In this document: positions 9,883 to 17,645 of the stretch, in pieces | How the letters are laid out: each line of letters starts with the position of its first letter | How positions within the stretch are numbered: position 1 is the first letter of the stretch | Assembly (NCBI GenBank): GCA_003695725.1 | Contig: RFHX01000012.1 | Coordinates: forward strand, 1-18,639 | Reading direction: 5' to 3' | DNA: 18,639 bases | From: J061 sp003695725 [NCBI: Candidatus Schekmanbacteria bacterium] | GTDB lineage: Bacteria > Schekmanbacteria > GWA2-38-11 | Made by a program: the position numbers and the translations under genes | The notes under the pieces: generated by a model | What the model saw: only the letters and a program-made list of their open reading frames with translations | The model's database searches: none | Told to the model about the DNA's origin: nothing

Positions 9883-9911
9883 TTGTTATTTTTCTTGAAT
9901 AAAAGTGTCAA
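9883..9911 (-). promoter_or_regulatory. Candidate promoter of the Cys-rich gene
   Basis: A perfect -35 TTGACA (9906-9911, minus strand), a 17-nt spacer and TAACAA (9883-9888, 3 of 6). The leader to ATG 9823 would be about 50-55 nt and contains a second GGAGG-like stretch before the real ribosome site. It suggests that the Cys-rich gene is expressed separately from the LPS operon upstream. Confidence 0.45.
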
Positions 9912-9951
9912 GATTTAATATGTTAATTTTATGTAAAAGAAATATGGATTT

Positions 9952-11028
9952 TCAATTTTCCTTCTTTTCCTTTTGAGGCGACCAATAATTCTTTTGAGAA
10001 TCGATGAAAAAATAGGATACCTTTTTGAAGAAACCGTTTATAGGCGAAAGTCTTTTCTCTAATTCTTGAATATTCCCTTTATTGATTACAATGCGAGGAT
10101 ATAAAAAAGATGTTTTTCTTTTGCTTTCGAGAGAAAATGCCAATTTATAGCCAACTTCTTCCGCAATCTGCAAAAGGGCACTGTTGTAGACTCCCCATGG
10201 GAGACTCATTAGTTCGACTCTTGCGGATACAATTTCTTCTATGAGTTCTTTTGACCTTTTCAAATCATTTTTTATTCGTTTAATGTAATTGCTTTCTGAT
10301 TCCATTGATTCATCATCAGATAGATAATTATTCTTCTCTCTTTTACAAAAGATATGGAGTTTTTTTTCAACCTTCTCCCAATTTGAAGGTAGATTCTTCT
10401 CCGCAAGAATCTCTTTACATTTTTCCGATACTCTTCTTAATGATTTTTTTGACGGCAAAAATCTTTTGAAGGCAAGGGATGGATAAAGGCGATATAAAGG
10501 CATTCCTGTCACAAGATAATGATTTGCCGCATAGGGCAATGACCAGTGATGAATGAAATCAGGATTATAGAAGGAATGAATCTTATTGTTTGAATAATGG
10601 AGTAGGTGGCTGTGGCTATGGGATTGAAATTCAACTATTCCTGATTTTTGCATTTCAATTATGTTGTCAATATTTAGAAAACCACTTTTTTTCTGCTTTT
10701 CTATATATTGTTGATGAGCTTTATGAGCATCCAAAACCTCGCCATCGTGATTGCCTATTCTTGAAGTTATCAAAAAAACTGTAATCTTTACTCCATATTT
10801 CTTAATCAAAGGAAAAACATATTCATATACATCATAATACCCATCATCGATTGTCATTGCTATTTCTTTGGAGGTTGCTTTTGCATTGTTAATTTTTTCT
10901 GGAAGTTCGCTTGCAAATCGAAATGAGTATCCTGAATTCAATAGGAATTTCAAATGTTCTTCAAAACAAGTAGGAGTAATTTTGGAATACTGGCTTATTG
11001 AATGATATGTAAGAACAGGAATCATCAT
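9952..11028 (-). CDS. Polysaccharide deacetylase, NodB-fold (CE4), with a long insertion
   Basis: 358 aa. N-terminal PVLTYHSIS is the usual opening of these enzymes. Motif 1 is TIDDGY (Asp61, Asp62; base and metal ligand) and motif 2 is HSHSH (His137 and His141, metal ligands). Motif 3 appears as SLPWG (275-279), without the arginine seen in classical RPPYG versions. Roughly 130 residues between motifs 2 and 3 (about 145-270), basic and partly helical, are extra compared with a minimal NodB domain; GMPLYRLYPSLAFKRFLP lies there. It probably removes acetyl from an acetamido sugar in LPS or another surface glycan. There is no signal peptide, so it likely acts on a cytoplasmic or lipid-linked precursor. 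Last gene of the LPS operon, 46 bp after a GT4. The start could be either of two adjacent ATGs; no ribosome site distinguishes them. Confidence 0.85.
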   Translation of the reverse strand: MMIPVLTYHSISQYSKITPTCFEEHLKFLLNSGYSFRFASELPEKINNAKATSKEIAMTIDDGYYDVYEYVFPLIKKYGVKITVFLITSRIGNHDGEVLDAHKAHQQYIEKQKKSGFLNIDNIIEMQKSGIVEFQSHSHSHLLHYSNNKIHSFYNPDFIHHWSLPYAANHYLVTGMPLYRLYPSLAFKRFLPSKKSLRRVSEKCKEILAEKNLPSNWEKVEKKLHIFCKREKNNYLSDDESMESESNYIKRIKNDLKRSKELIEEIVSARVELMSLPWGVYNSALLQIAEEVGYKLAFSLESKRKTSFLYPRIVINKGNIQELEKRLSPINGFFKKVSYFFIDSQKNYWSPQKEKKEN

Positions 11029-11074
11029 TTTTTTTGAAGATTCAAAATTAAAATTTATAAGACATCTCTTTTAT

Positions 11075-12229
11075 TCAATCTTTTACCTCATTGTAGATGT
11101 TGATAAGGCAATTCATATGTTTATCAATATCAAAATTTCCTGATTTTGATTTACATCTTTTTGACATCTCTTTTCTAATTTCATCTTTTGCCAATTCATT
11201 CATCAAATTTGAAATTTCCACGATATCATCAGGTTTCGAAACTACATATCCTTCACTGCCGTTTTCAATGATTTCAGAAAATCCATTTATGGCTGTTGTA
11301 ATTACAGGAATCCCATAAGCCATTGCTTCAAGGCATACATTAGAGAAAGGGTCATAATGAGTGGGATGAACTAGTATATCTCCAGATGAATAAATATCCT
11401 GCATTTCGTCTGTAATTTTGCCAAGAAAGATAAATCTATCTTCGATCTTTCTTTCTTTCAACAAGGATAAATATCTTTTTTTATTGCCGCCTCCTGCAAC
11501 TATGACATAGCTTTTATTTTTTATTTCGTCAGGAAGGAATGAATAAGCATTTATCAATTCCTTCAATCCCTTTAAAGAAAAATTTCCTGCGGCGAAAAGA
11601 TAACACAAAGAATCTTCACCTATATTATGAGCACTCCTAAAAGATTTCCTTCGTTTTTGCCTTTCTTCCTCAGAGACGATATCTATGAGGATGGGATTGT
11701 AGAGCACTTCTATTTTTTCTTCTTCAATAAAATATTTTCTTACAAGAAGACTTTTGATTCTCTTTGAAGGAGCAATCAGTTTTCTGAATTTTTTTCTGCT
11801 GAATATATTTTTCTCAATGAGTCGAACCATCAAACTGTGAAAACTGAAAGATGATATTCCTCCTCCTTTATTGGAGATATAATCGTTATGTAATCCTCCT
11901 CCTAATCTATATATATTGGCGGGAATTGTTTTTCCTGATGATTGAATAATGTCGTATTTCTTGTTTTTCAGGGCTGATGATGAGGTCAATAGAAAAGAGA
12001 GAAGAAATGCTGATGCCGGTTTTTTTATTGCACCAATTTTATGGATATGAATACCTTTGATCGGCTCAGTTTCGATTTTAGAAGTATAATAATCAACACA
12101 AGCGCCTCGTTTCGACAATTCCTTTGTAATTCTGAAAAGATACTTTTCAGTCCCTCCTACAGTTGAATATTTAGAGTGGACAAAGGCAATCTTCAATCCC
12201 TTAGCCGATGAATTATTTATAAGATTCAT
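11075..12229 (-). CDS. GT4 glycosyltransferase, WaaG-like
   Basis: 384 aa, GT-B fold. N-terminal IAFVHSKYSTVGGTEKYLFRI (13-33) holds the Gly-Gly acceptor loop, followed by YRLGGGLHNDY (107-117), which is reminiscent of WaaG. The donor half has FAAGNFSLKGLKELI (212-226), VIVAGGG (242-248) and HPTHYDPFSNVCLEAMAYG (288-306), with Asp293 and Glu301 in a DX7E variant of EX7E, then NGFSEIIENGSEGYVV. WaaG adds the first glucose of the outer core to heptose II; that role is likely but the donor sugar is inferred. It overlaps the preceding GT4 by 17 nt; no clear ribosome site is seen, so translation may depend on coupling. Confidence 0.85.
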   Translation of the reverse strand: MNLINNSSAKGLKIAFVHSKYSTVGGTEKYLFRITKELSKRGACVDYYTSKIETEPIKGIHIHKIGAIKKPASAFLLSFLLTSSSALKNKKYDIIQSSGKTIPANIYRLGGGLHNDYISNKGGGISSFSFHSLMVRLIEKNIFSRKKFRKLIAPSKRIKSLLVRKYFIEEEKIEVLYNPILIDIVSEEERQKRRKSFRSAHNIGEDSLCYLFAAGNFSLKGLKELINAYSFLPDEIKNKSYVIVAGGGNKKRYLSLLKERKIEDRFIFLGKITDEMQDIYSSGDILVHPTHYDPFSNVCLEAMAYGIPVITTAINGFSEIIENGSEGYVVSKPDDIVEISNLMNELAKDEIRKEMSKRCKSKSGNFDIDKHMNCLINIYNEVKD

Positions 12230-13349
12230 AGTTTTTCAAAACTTCATAATAAAGATGTTCCGTCCTTAACACTGCTTCATCTAAGTCAAATTCTTTCTCA
12301 GCTTTTTTGAGCGCCGCCTGTGAAAGTTTTTGACGAAGAGTTGGATTATCGATTAAAGAGAGAATGCCTTTTTCAATTTCTTCACTTTTTCCTGCCTTGA
12401 CGAGTATACCTTCTACTTTATCCCTTATTATTTCTCTTATTGGAGGTATATCGGATGCAATGACAGGGATGCCGCAAATCATCGCCTCTTTGATTGCTGA
12501 GGGTGAACCTTCACCTTCGATTGTGGGATGTATAAGAATATAGAATCGAGAAATAAGGTTTTCCACATCCTTCCTGAACCCCGCAAATTTTACTCTTTCT
12601 TCAATATTTCTTTTTCTGCATTCCAGTTTCAATTCCTTTTTTAGAGGACCTTCACCAACGATAATGAGAAAGACATTTTTTCCCTTTTGAGCAATCTTTT
12701 CCACTGCTTCCAAAAGAAGTGAATGTCCCTTGTGCTTTGAAAGATGACTTACTGTGCCGAGTATGAAAGCGTCATTGGGGAGAGAAAATTCTTCTTTTAT
12801 ACTATATGACAAATTTTTTTTTTGAAATCTCTCTTTTTCTATACCACCTCGAATCAATACAATCTTATTTTCATCGACGCCTCCTTTCAAAAGTGAATCC
12901 TTGACTGAATTGGATAGCGCAATGATTTTGTCCGCTCCTCTGTTATATTTCATCATTGATAAAACACCACTCTTTAAAGGGAAATCAATTCTTCTCGTGT
13001 AAATGTGTGGAATTCCAAAATTTAAGAGTTTTATGAAAAATCCCATAGCAAGCGCGCGTGGATTATGGGTATGAATAATATCGATGGTATTATTGGATAT
13101 CCATCTCATTATCTTGAAAGCCGCGATAATGTCTGCGTCTGATTTCATTTTTACGGTGAAGAAAGGCACTTTTGCTTTATTGCATTCCTTTTCAATGCCG
13201 CTTTCAGGCTGACAGCAGATAATATTTTGATGCCCCCTTTCTATGAGTTTCTTTGACAAAAGAAGAGTCTGCATTTCGCCGCCTCTATATTCCTTTTCAG
13301 CGTTGATGTGAAGAATTCTAAGTTTTTTTGCTTCTTCTTTCTCTTTCAT
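12213..13349 (-). CDS. GT4-family glycosyltransferase, LPS core type
   Basis: 378 aa, GT-B fold. LRILHINAEKEYRGGEMQTL (10-29) has the Gly-Gly motif; IIHTHNPRA (91-99) is the acceptor-domain core. The donor domain begins GTVSHLSKHKGH (198-209) and has LIIVGEGPL (228-236), the EX7E pair Glu280/Glu288 in EGSPSAIKEAMICGIPVIA, and IREIIRDKVEGILV. The acceptor and sugar are not determinable; the position between a WaaE-like and a WaaG-like enzyme suggests a core sugar. It overlaps the GT2 gene by 32 nt, the longest overlap in the operon; a GGGAA stretch is the only ribosome-site-like sequence before ATG 13349. Confidence 0.85.
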   Translation of the reverse strand: MKEKEEAKKLRILHINAEKEYRGGEMQTLLLSKKLIERGHQNIICCQPESGIEKECNKAKVPFFTVKMKSDADIIAAFKIMRWISNNTIDIIHTHNPRALAMGFFIKLLNFGIPHIYTRRIDFPLKSGVLSMMKYNRGADKIIALSNSVKDSLLKGGVDENKIVLIRGGIEKERFQKKNLSYSIKEEFSLPNDAFILGTVSHLSKHKGHSLLLEAVEKIAQKGKNVFLIIVGEGPLKKELKLECRKRNIEERVKFAGFRKDVENLISRFYILIHPTIEGEGSPSAIKEAMICGIPVIASDIPPIREIIRDKVEGILVKAGKSEEIEKGILSLIDNPTLRQKLSQAALKKAEKEFDLDEAVLRTEHLYYEVLKNYESYK

Positions 13350-14097
13350 TCAATTCCCATAATTTTGCATATTTTAAAAACTCCGAAAATACCGTAGCCA
13401 TAGAAATCATAATTCCTCTACTTCCATCAAGAAAAGCTCCTTTTATGATAAGCTTTTTGAATATAGTAATGAAGGGGAGAAGAAGGAGATGATAAAAGCG
13501 GCATTGTTTCTTTTTTGAATAATACTCCTTTGCGCCTATAGATGAAAAATAATCAATTTGTGAAAAGTGCTGTGTTAGATTTTTGTAGGTGTAATGGATA
13601 ATAGGATTTTTCAAATATCCTTTTTTCCCTTCAAGGGAAATGCTGTCATGAGGATTGATTCCATCCCATTTGGCATACTCTTTCTTGAAAAGTCGAAGTT
13701 TGTAATCAGGATTCCATCCGCTGTGATTTATCTTTTTCCCCAAATAATAGTTTTCACGCTTAATAAAATATCCATTACAGGAAGAAGGCGAATTGATTGT
13801 CTCAATTATTTCATTCTTTAATCCATTACTTATCCTTTCATCTGCATCTAATGAAATAATCCATTCGTAATTTGTAAGAGAAAGGGCAAAGTTTTTTTGC
13901 TCGATATGTCCTGAGAAGACTTTTTGATAGATTTTGGATGTATATCTTTTTGCTATTTCTACAGTATTGTCGTTGCTGAATGAATCAACTATGATTATTT
14001 CATCTGTCCATAAAAGGGATTTTAGGCATTCTTCAATATTTTCTTCTTCATTAAAGGTAATTACGACAGCGCTTATCTTTTTATTTTTGCCTGTCAC
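13318..14097 (-). CDS. GT2 glycosyltransferase, WaaE/KdtX-like
   Basis: 259 aa, GT-A fold. ISAVVITFNEEENIEECL (8-25), WTDEIIIVDSFSNDNT (30-45), QKNFAL (67-72) and the metal-binding SLDADE (82-87, Asp84-x-Asp86) match the WaaE/KdtX group that adds a beta-1,4-glucose to core heptose I. SGWNPDYKLRLFKK (126-139) is also typical of the group. The last 60 residues are hydrophobic/basic and probably associate with the membrane. The only workable start is GTG at 14095-14097: a TAA lies directly upstream in frame and no Met precedes the conserved N-terminus. That GTG is inside a 7-bp repeat run and lacks a ribosome site. Confidence 0.87.
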   Translation of the reverse strand: MTGKNKKISAVVITFNEEENIEECLKSLLWTDEIIIVDSFSNDNTVEIAKRYTSKIYQKVFSGHIEQKNFALSLTNYEWIISLDADERISNGLKNEIIETINSPSSCNGYFIKRENYYLGKKINHSGWNPDYKLRLFKKEYAKWDGINPHDSISLEGKKGYLKNPIIHYTYKNLTQHFSQIDYFSSIGAKEYYSKKKQCRFYHLLLLPFITIFKKLIIKGAFLDGSRGIMISMATVFSEFLKYAKLWELNERERRSKKT

Positions 14098-14122
14098 TTA
14101 ACACTTGGCACTAAACATTAAA
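14095..14122. repeat. Four-copy 7-bp phased repeat (CACTTRR-like)
   Basis: On the plus strand the units CACTTAA, CACTTGG, CACTAAA, CATTAAA follow each other without gaps at 14095-14122. The first two bases of each unit are invariant (CA) and the fourth base is always T. The first unit covers the GTG start codon (minus strand) of the GT2 gene and its preceding TAA. Degenerate heptamer runs of this kind occur in intergenic DNA of several bacterial groups. Confidence 0.6.
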
Positions 14123-14134
14123 ATGAAAAATCAA

Positions 14135-14305
14135 CTATTCCAGCTTTTTTGCCTCTTCAGGAAGCATAATTGGAATATCGTCTTTGATTTCGTAGAGAAG
14201 CTTACAATTGTCGCATATCAAACCGTCTTCCGACTCATTCAAATGAATGTCTCCCTTGCATTGGGGGCATGCAAGAATATCGAGCAATTCTTTGTCTAAT
14301 GCCAT
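14135..14305 (-). CDS. Trm112/YcaR-like small zinc-ribbon protein (UPF0434)
   Basis: 56 aa. The start is MALDKELLDILACPQC, and the four cysteines Cys13-x2-Cys16 and Cys31-x2-Cys34 make a zinc ribbon; the tail LLYEIKDDIPIMLPEEA is the conserved C-terminus of the family. In other bacteria YcaR-type genes sit beside lpxK and kdsB, and eukaryotic/archaeal Trm112 proteins activate methyltransferases. The bacterial role is not settled. A good ribosome site (GGAG, about 7 nt before ATG 14305) is present. It lies 12 bp after rfaE2 and 37 bp before the GT2 gene, inside the heptose/core operon. The protein is short enough to be missed by length-filtered gene calling. Confidence 0.88.
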   Translation of the reverse strand: MALDKELLDILACPQCKGDIHLNESEDGLICDNCKLLYEIKDDIPIMLPEEAKKLE

Positions 14306-14317
14306 AACAAGCTCCTT

Positions 14318-14812
14318 TTATAACAATTTCTTTTGATTTGTTTTTTTTATGCTTTCAAGAATCTCCGTTGAGGAATGGTTTTTTTCGTCTCCAACGATTG
14401 CAATTCTTCCTCCATAGCTTTTGACTGTTTCTCTTTCAGGCACTGTATCGACTGTATAATCAGTCCCTTTTGCATGCACATCGGGTTTCAAGGCTAAAAG
14501 TATGTTTACTACATTAGTTTCCTCGAAATATGTTACAAAGTCAACACACTCTATTGCAGAGATTATTTCCATTCTTTCATTTAAAGGAATTATAGGCCTG
14601 CCTTTCCCTTTAAGCGCCTCAGACGAAGAATCGCTGTTGAGGGCGGTAATAAGAATATCGCCTTCTTTTTTTGCGCCCATAAGATATCTTATATGGCCTA
14701 CATGAAGAATGTCAAAACATCCATTTGAAAGGACTATGGTTTTCCCTTCTGCACGAAGTTTTGACACGATATCCTTCAATTCATCAAGGGTTTTTATCTT
14801 TTCTTTAGACAT
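14318..14812 (-). CDS. rfaE2: D-glycero-beta-D-manno-heptose 1-phosphate adenylyltransferase
   Basis: 164 aa, corresponding to the C-terminal half of E. coli HldE. It transfers AMP from ATP to heptose 1-phosphate, giving ADP-heptose (before epimerisation). The nucleotidyltransferase motif is NGCFDILHVGHIRYL (30-44) with the His37-x2-His40 signature; KGTDYTVDTVPE and GDEKNHSSTEIL (ATP phosphate contacts) follow. It is a stand-alone protein here, not fused to the kinase. It overlaps rfaE1 by 19 nt. No ribosome site is visible before ATG 14812, so coupled translation from rfaE1 is likely. Confidence 0.93.
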   Translation of the reverse strand: MSKEKIKTLDELKDIVSKLRAEGKTIVLSNGCFDILHVGHIRYLMGAKKEGDILITALNSDSSSEALKGKGRPIIPLNERMEIISAIECVDFVTYFEETNVVNILLALKPDVHAKGTDYTVDTVPERETVKSYGGRIAIVGDEKNHSSTEILESIKKTNQKKLL

Positions 14813-15831
14813 TTTATTTTTGGAGTCGCTTCTACATCCTTGATAGCGGCAAGCAATTCAGCTTTTGTTACTGTTGCGGTGCCGCTTTTCATTACTACAA
14901 TTCCTCCTGCATAGTTTGAAATCATCATTGCTTCCCTAAAGGTTGCGCCGCTTGCAAGGGCAAGAGTGAAAGCGCTTATTACTGTGTCTCCAGCACCAGT
15001 TACATCGGATATCTCATCCTTTCCATAGACATCGATGCTTGTTATTGTGCCATTCTTTTCAAAAAGAGACATCCCGCGCCTTCCTCTTGTGATAAGCAAA
15101 GCATCAGGGTTTGTAATGTCAAATAGCGCATTTCCGCATTTTATAAGACTTTCATCGTCGTCTCCAATGGCAATGCCCGTTGTCCGCGATGCCTCGACTT
15201 CATTTGGAGTCAGAGCTGTAATATTTTTAAATCTGTTGAATCTGAATCTTGAATCAACTGTGATTATAGTTTCTTTTTTTTCTGCTAAGGAATTGATGTA
15301 TTCTATCAATCTTTCTGATATAACTCCCAAATTGTAATCAGAAATGATTAGAGCATCCAAATTTGGCAATTCCTTTTTGATTCTTCCAATAAGTTTCGCT
15401 TCAATGGAATCGCTGATGAAATATCTGCTTTCCCTATCTATTCTTATTACCTGTTGTTTTGCCGTATGATGCCCTCCGGCAAGTATTCTTGTTTTTCTTG
15501 CTGTCGTTCTTTTTTTGTCTTTTAAAAGGTTGCTTGTGTTTATGCCTTTGCTTCGAAATTGTTTGAGAAGAATCTTTCCTGTGTCATCGTCTCCAATTAC
15601 ACCGAAAGGGATAACTTCACAGCCGAGTGCATTTAGATTGTTGCAGGCATTTCCGCATCCTCCGGGAAAGATGTCTCCGTGGTCGTATTTCAAAATTAAC
15701 ACCGGGGCTTCACGGGAAACTCTGTCAGTTGCACCGTAAATATACTCATCTGCAATAAAATCACCGACTGCCCCAATCCTTTTTTTGGAAAAGCGATTGA
15801 GAATTTTCTTTAAAGAATCTTTTTTAATCAT
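14794..15831 (-). CDS. rfaE1: D-glycero-beta-D-manno-heptose-7-phosphate kinase
   Basis: 345 aa, PfkB/ribokinase family, equivalent to the N-terminal half of HldE. It phosphorylates D-glycero-beta-D-manno-heptose 7-phosphate at C1. GDFIADEYIYG (23-33) and the FPGGCGNACNNL segment (55-66) bind substrate; ISDYNLGVIS (163-172) is a variant of the usual SDYGKGV; ALTPNEVEA (206-214) and DVTGAGDTV (276-284) with catalytic Asp282 complete the family signature. It overlaps gmhB by 8 nt and rfaE2 by 19 nt. Nothing essential looks missing. Confidence 0.93.
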   Translation of the reverse strand: MIKKDSLKKILNRFSKKRIGAVGDFIADEYIYGATDRVSREAPVLILKYDHGDIFPGGCGNACNNLNALGCEVIPFGVIGDDDTGKILLKQFRSKGINTSNLLKDKKRTTARKTRILAGGHHTAKQQVIRIDRESRYFISDSIEAKLIGRIKKELPNLDALIISDYNLGVISERLIEYINSLAEKKETIITVDSRFRFNRFKNITALTPNEVEASRTTGIAIGDDDESLIKCGNALFDITNPDALLITRGRRGMSLFEKNGTITSIDVYGKDEISDVTGAGDTVISAFTLALASGATFREAMMISNYAGGIVVMKSGTATVTKAELLAAIKDVEATPKIKCLKKR

Positions 15832-16408
15832 TTTTTATCTCACTCAATATCCATTCTACTGCGTCATATATGTCATCTGCAATAAAATCAGGATTAATCT
15901 TTTGCATTTTGTCTGTGCAAATTTCTCCTTCTCCATATCCTGTTTTTACTACCACTGACTTTGCTTTGACCTTTTTTGCAAGCTCTACATCTGAAATTTT
16001 ATCACCGATTACGAAAGATTGTGACAGGTCAAGATTGAAATCTTTTGCCGCCTTTTGAAGCATTCCCGGCAATGGTTTACGGCAGTTGCACTTTTTCCTG
16101 TATGGCGGTTTTCCCACAGAAGGATGGTGACAGCAGTAATAAATGCCGTCAAGATGTGCTCCTTCCATCTCAAGCAGGAATTCAAGGCGCTTTAAAGTTG
16201 CTTTTAGAGTTTTTTCATCGAAATATCCTCTTGCTATGCCTGCCTGATTGGTAGCAAGAATTGCGAGAATACCATTTTCATTTATTTTTTTTATAGCCCT
16301 TCCACAACGAGGAAGTAGAGTCAACCTGTTGGGATCATTGATATATCCTCCTTCCACCGTCATTGTGCCATCGCGGTCTATAAAAACAGCCCGTTTTCTT
16401 GTCTTCAT
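15824..16408 (-). CDS. gmhB: D,D-heptose 1,7-bisphosphate phosphatase
   Basis: 194 aa, HAD superfamily. It removes the 7-phosphate from heptose 1,7-bisphosphate. The nucleophile motif is FIDRDGT (Asp11, Asp13), followed by LATNQAG (51-57), the zinc-binding loop YCCHHP with Cys92 and His94 plus KCNCRKP with Cys107 and Cys109 (the same numbering as the E. coli enzyme), and VIGDKISDVELA (133-144). It is the first gene of the rfaE sub-block and lies 142 bp after waaF. An AAGGA about 8 nt before ATG 16408 serves as ribosome site. No convincing promoter is seen in that 142-bp gap, so it may be transcribed from upstream of lpxL. Confidence 0.93.
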   Translation of the reverse strand: MKTRKRAVFIDRDGTMTVEGGYINDPNRLTLLPRCGRAIKKINENGILAILATNQAGIARGYFDEKTLKATLKRLEFLLEMEGAHLDGIYYCCHHPSVGKPPYRKKCNCRKPLPGMLQKAAKDFNLDLSQSFVIGDKISDVELAKKVKAKSVVVKTGYGEGEICTDKMQKINPDFIADDIYDAVEWILSEIKND

Positions 16409-16550
16409 TCCTCTATTCCTTGTATAAATATCCTTTTTAAAATTTACATTTTTCTATCATATTACGCTTTCATCTTCCACAATATCCTTATTTTCTCCAA
16501 ATTATCTTTGAAAGAAGGCAATTAGATGAATCATTGCTTATGAGAGGAAA

Positions 16551-17645
16551 TTAAAGTTTGGTTCTATTTTGTTTTGGATTCAAATCCAAAGTGCTGATAA
16601 TCTTATCACAGGCATCGACAACATCCTTCACCTCTATTGATTCTATACATTCAGGTTTCCCGCTTGGCGCAGGCGAACATTCTTTGAAAAACCTCTGTTT
16701 ACAGGGACGGCATTGAAATTCTTTTTTAACCTGTATATAAAGTTCAGGTTTTGTGTAGGGATGAGTCTTGTGATGGTTGCCAGGACCAAAAATCACAACA
16801 ATAGGCGTTTTCAGTGCAGAGGCAATATGCATAGGCCCACTGTCATTTCCTATGAAAATTGATGCTTTTTCAATTATTGCCGCTGTTTGACAAATAGATA
16901 ATTTCCCTGCCATATCGAATATTTCCCCTTTTACAAGAGATTTTACCTTATTCGTGTCCTCTATATCATCTTTGCTTCCGCTTAAAATTACAGCGGCATC
17001 ATATTTTTCGATAAGATATCTGCATACTTGTGCATATCTTTCAAGATGCCACTGTCTCTCCTTTGTTGAAGTGCCTGTATGTATGATAGCTGTCAATTTA
17101 TTCGAAAGATTATTTTCTTTGAAAAAGGATTCTGCAAATTCTTTATCCTTTTTGCTTAGTTCGAGCCTTAATTCATCATCATCAACATCAATGCCAATAT
17201 TTTTTATCAAATTGGAGAAATATTCGACTTCATGCATTTCCTCCAAGTTGGATGGCAGAGGTACAGCTTGTGTCAGAAGAAGGCTTCTTCCGTCTGTCGC
17301 ATATCCTATGCGGGTGGGGATCTTCATAAGGAAAACCTCGAGTGCTGATTCAAAGGAATTGGTAAAGAGTATTGCCGCATCAAAATTTTCCCTGCCACAT
17401 TCTTTTAACAACTTCAGTTTCCTTGCTTTATCAAGACCTTTTGCAGGATGCGGGATAGTGATATAGTTGTCTGCTAAGCCGCACTCTTTCAGAATAGTCG
17501 TTATGCTTTCCTTTGCGCCTATTGTAATATGTGCTTCTTTGAAAAATTCTCTAAGTGCCTTGAGCGCAGGCAGTGTCATCACTGCATCGCCAATCCAGTT
17601 TGATTCGCGGATAAAAAGTTTTTTAACTTTGTCTTTTTTCAGCAT
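16551..17645 (-). CDS. waaF: ADP-heptose:LPS heptosyltransferase, GT9 family (WaaF-like)
   Basis: 364 aa, the GT9 family. The N-terminal FIRESNWIGDAVMTLPAL (11-28) with Asp20 is the acceptor/catalytic loop. The donor half has IIHTGTSTKERQWHLERY (187-204), AVILSGSKDD (218-227), DMAGKLSICQTAAII (244-258) and the ADP-heptose motif GNDSGPMHIASALKTPIVV (266-284), then FGPGNHHKTHPY. NWIGDAVMTLP favours heptosyltransferase II (WaaF) over I (WaaC), but assignment to one heptose is tentative. A cysteine cluster QCRPC…ECSP lies near the C-terminus, common in the family. It overlaps lpxL by 23 nt; AGAAGG lies 8 nt before ATG 17645. Confidence 0.9.
   Translation of the reverse strand: MLKKDKVKKLFIRESNWIGDAVMTLPALKALREFFKEAHITIGAKESITTILKECGLADNYITIPHPAKGLDKARKLKLLKECGRENFDAAILFTNSFESALEVFLMKIPTRIGYATDGRSLLLTQAVPLPSNLEEMHEVEYFSNLIKNIGIDVDDDELRLELSKKDKEFAESFFKENNLSNKLTAIIHTGTSTKERQWHLERYAQVCRYLIEKYDAAVILSGSKDDIEDTNKVKSLVKGEIFDMAGKLSICQTAAIIEKASIFIGNDSGPMHIASALKTPIVVIFGPGNHHKTHPYTKPELYIQVKKEFQCRPCKQRFFKECSPAPSGKPECIESIEVKDVVDACDKIISTLDLNPKQNRTKL

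Noticed and set aside
14098-14118. Six-codon minus-strand mini-frame (MFSAKC) ending right before the GT2 GTG start
   Set aside because: It arises from the heptamer repeat itself and has no ribosome site; a leader peptide role cannot be supported.
16518-16537. Inverted repeat GCAAT/ATTGC after the waaF stop
   Set aside because: Only a 5-bp stem with a 10-nt loop and no solid T-run; too weak to call a terminator.
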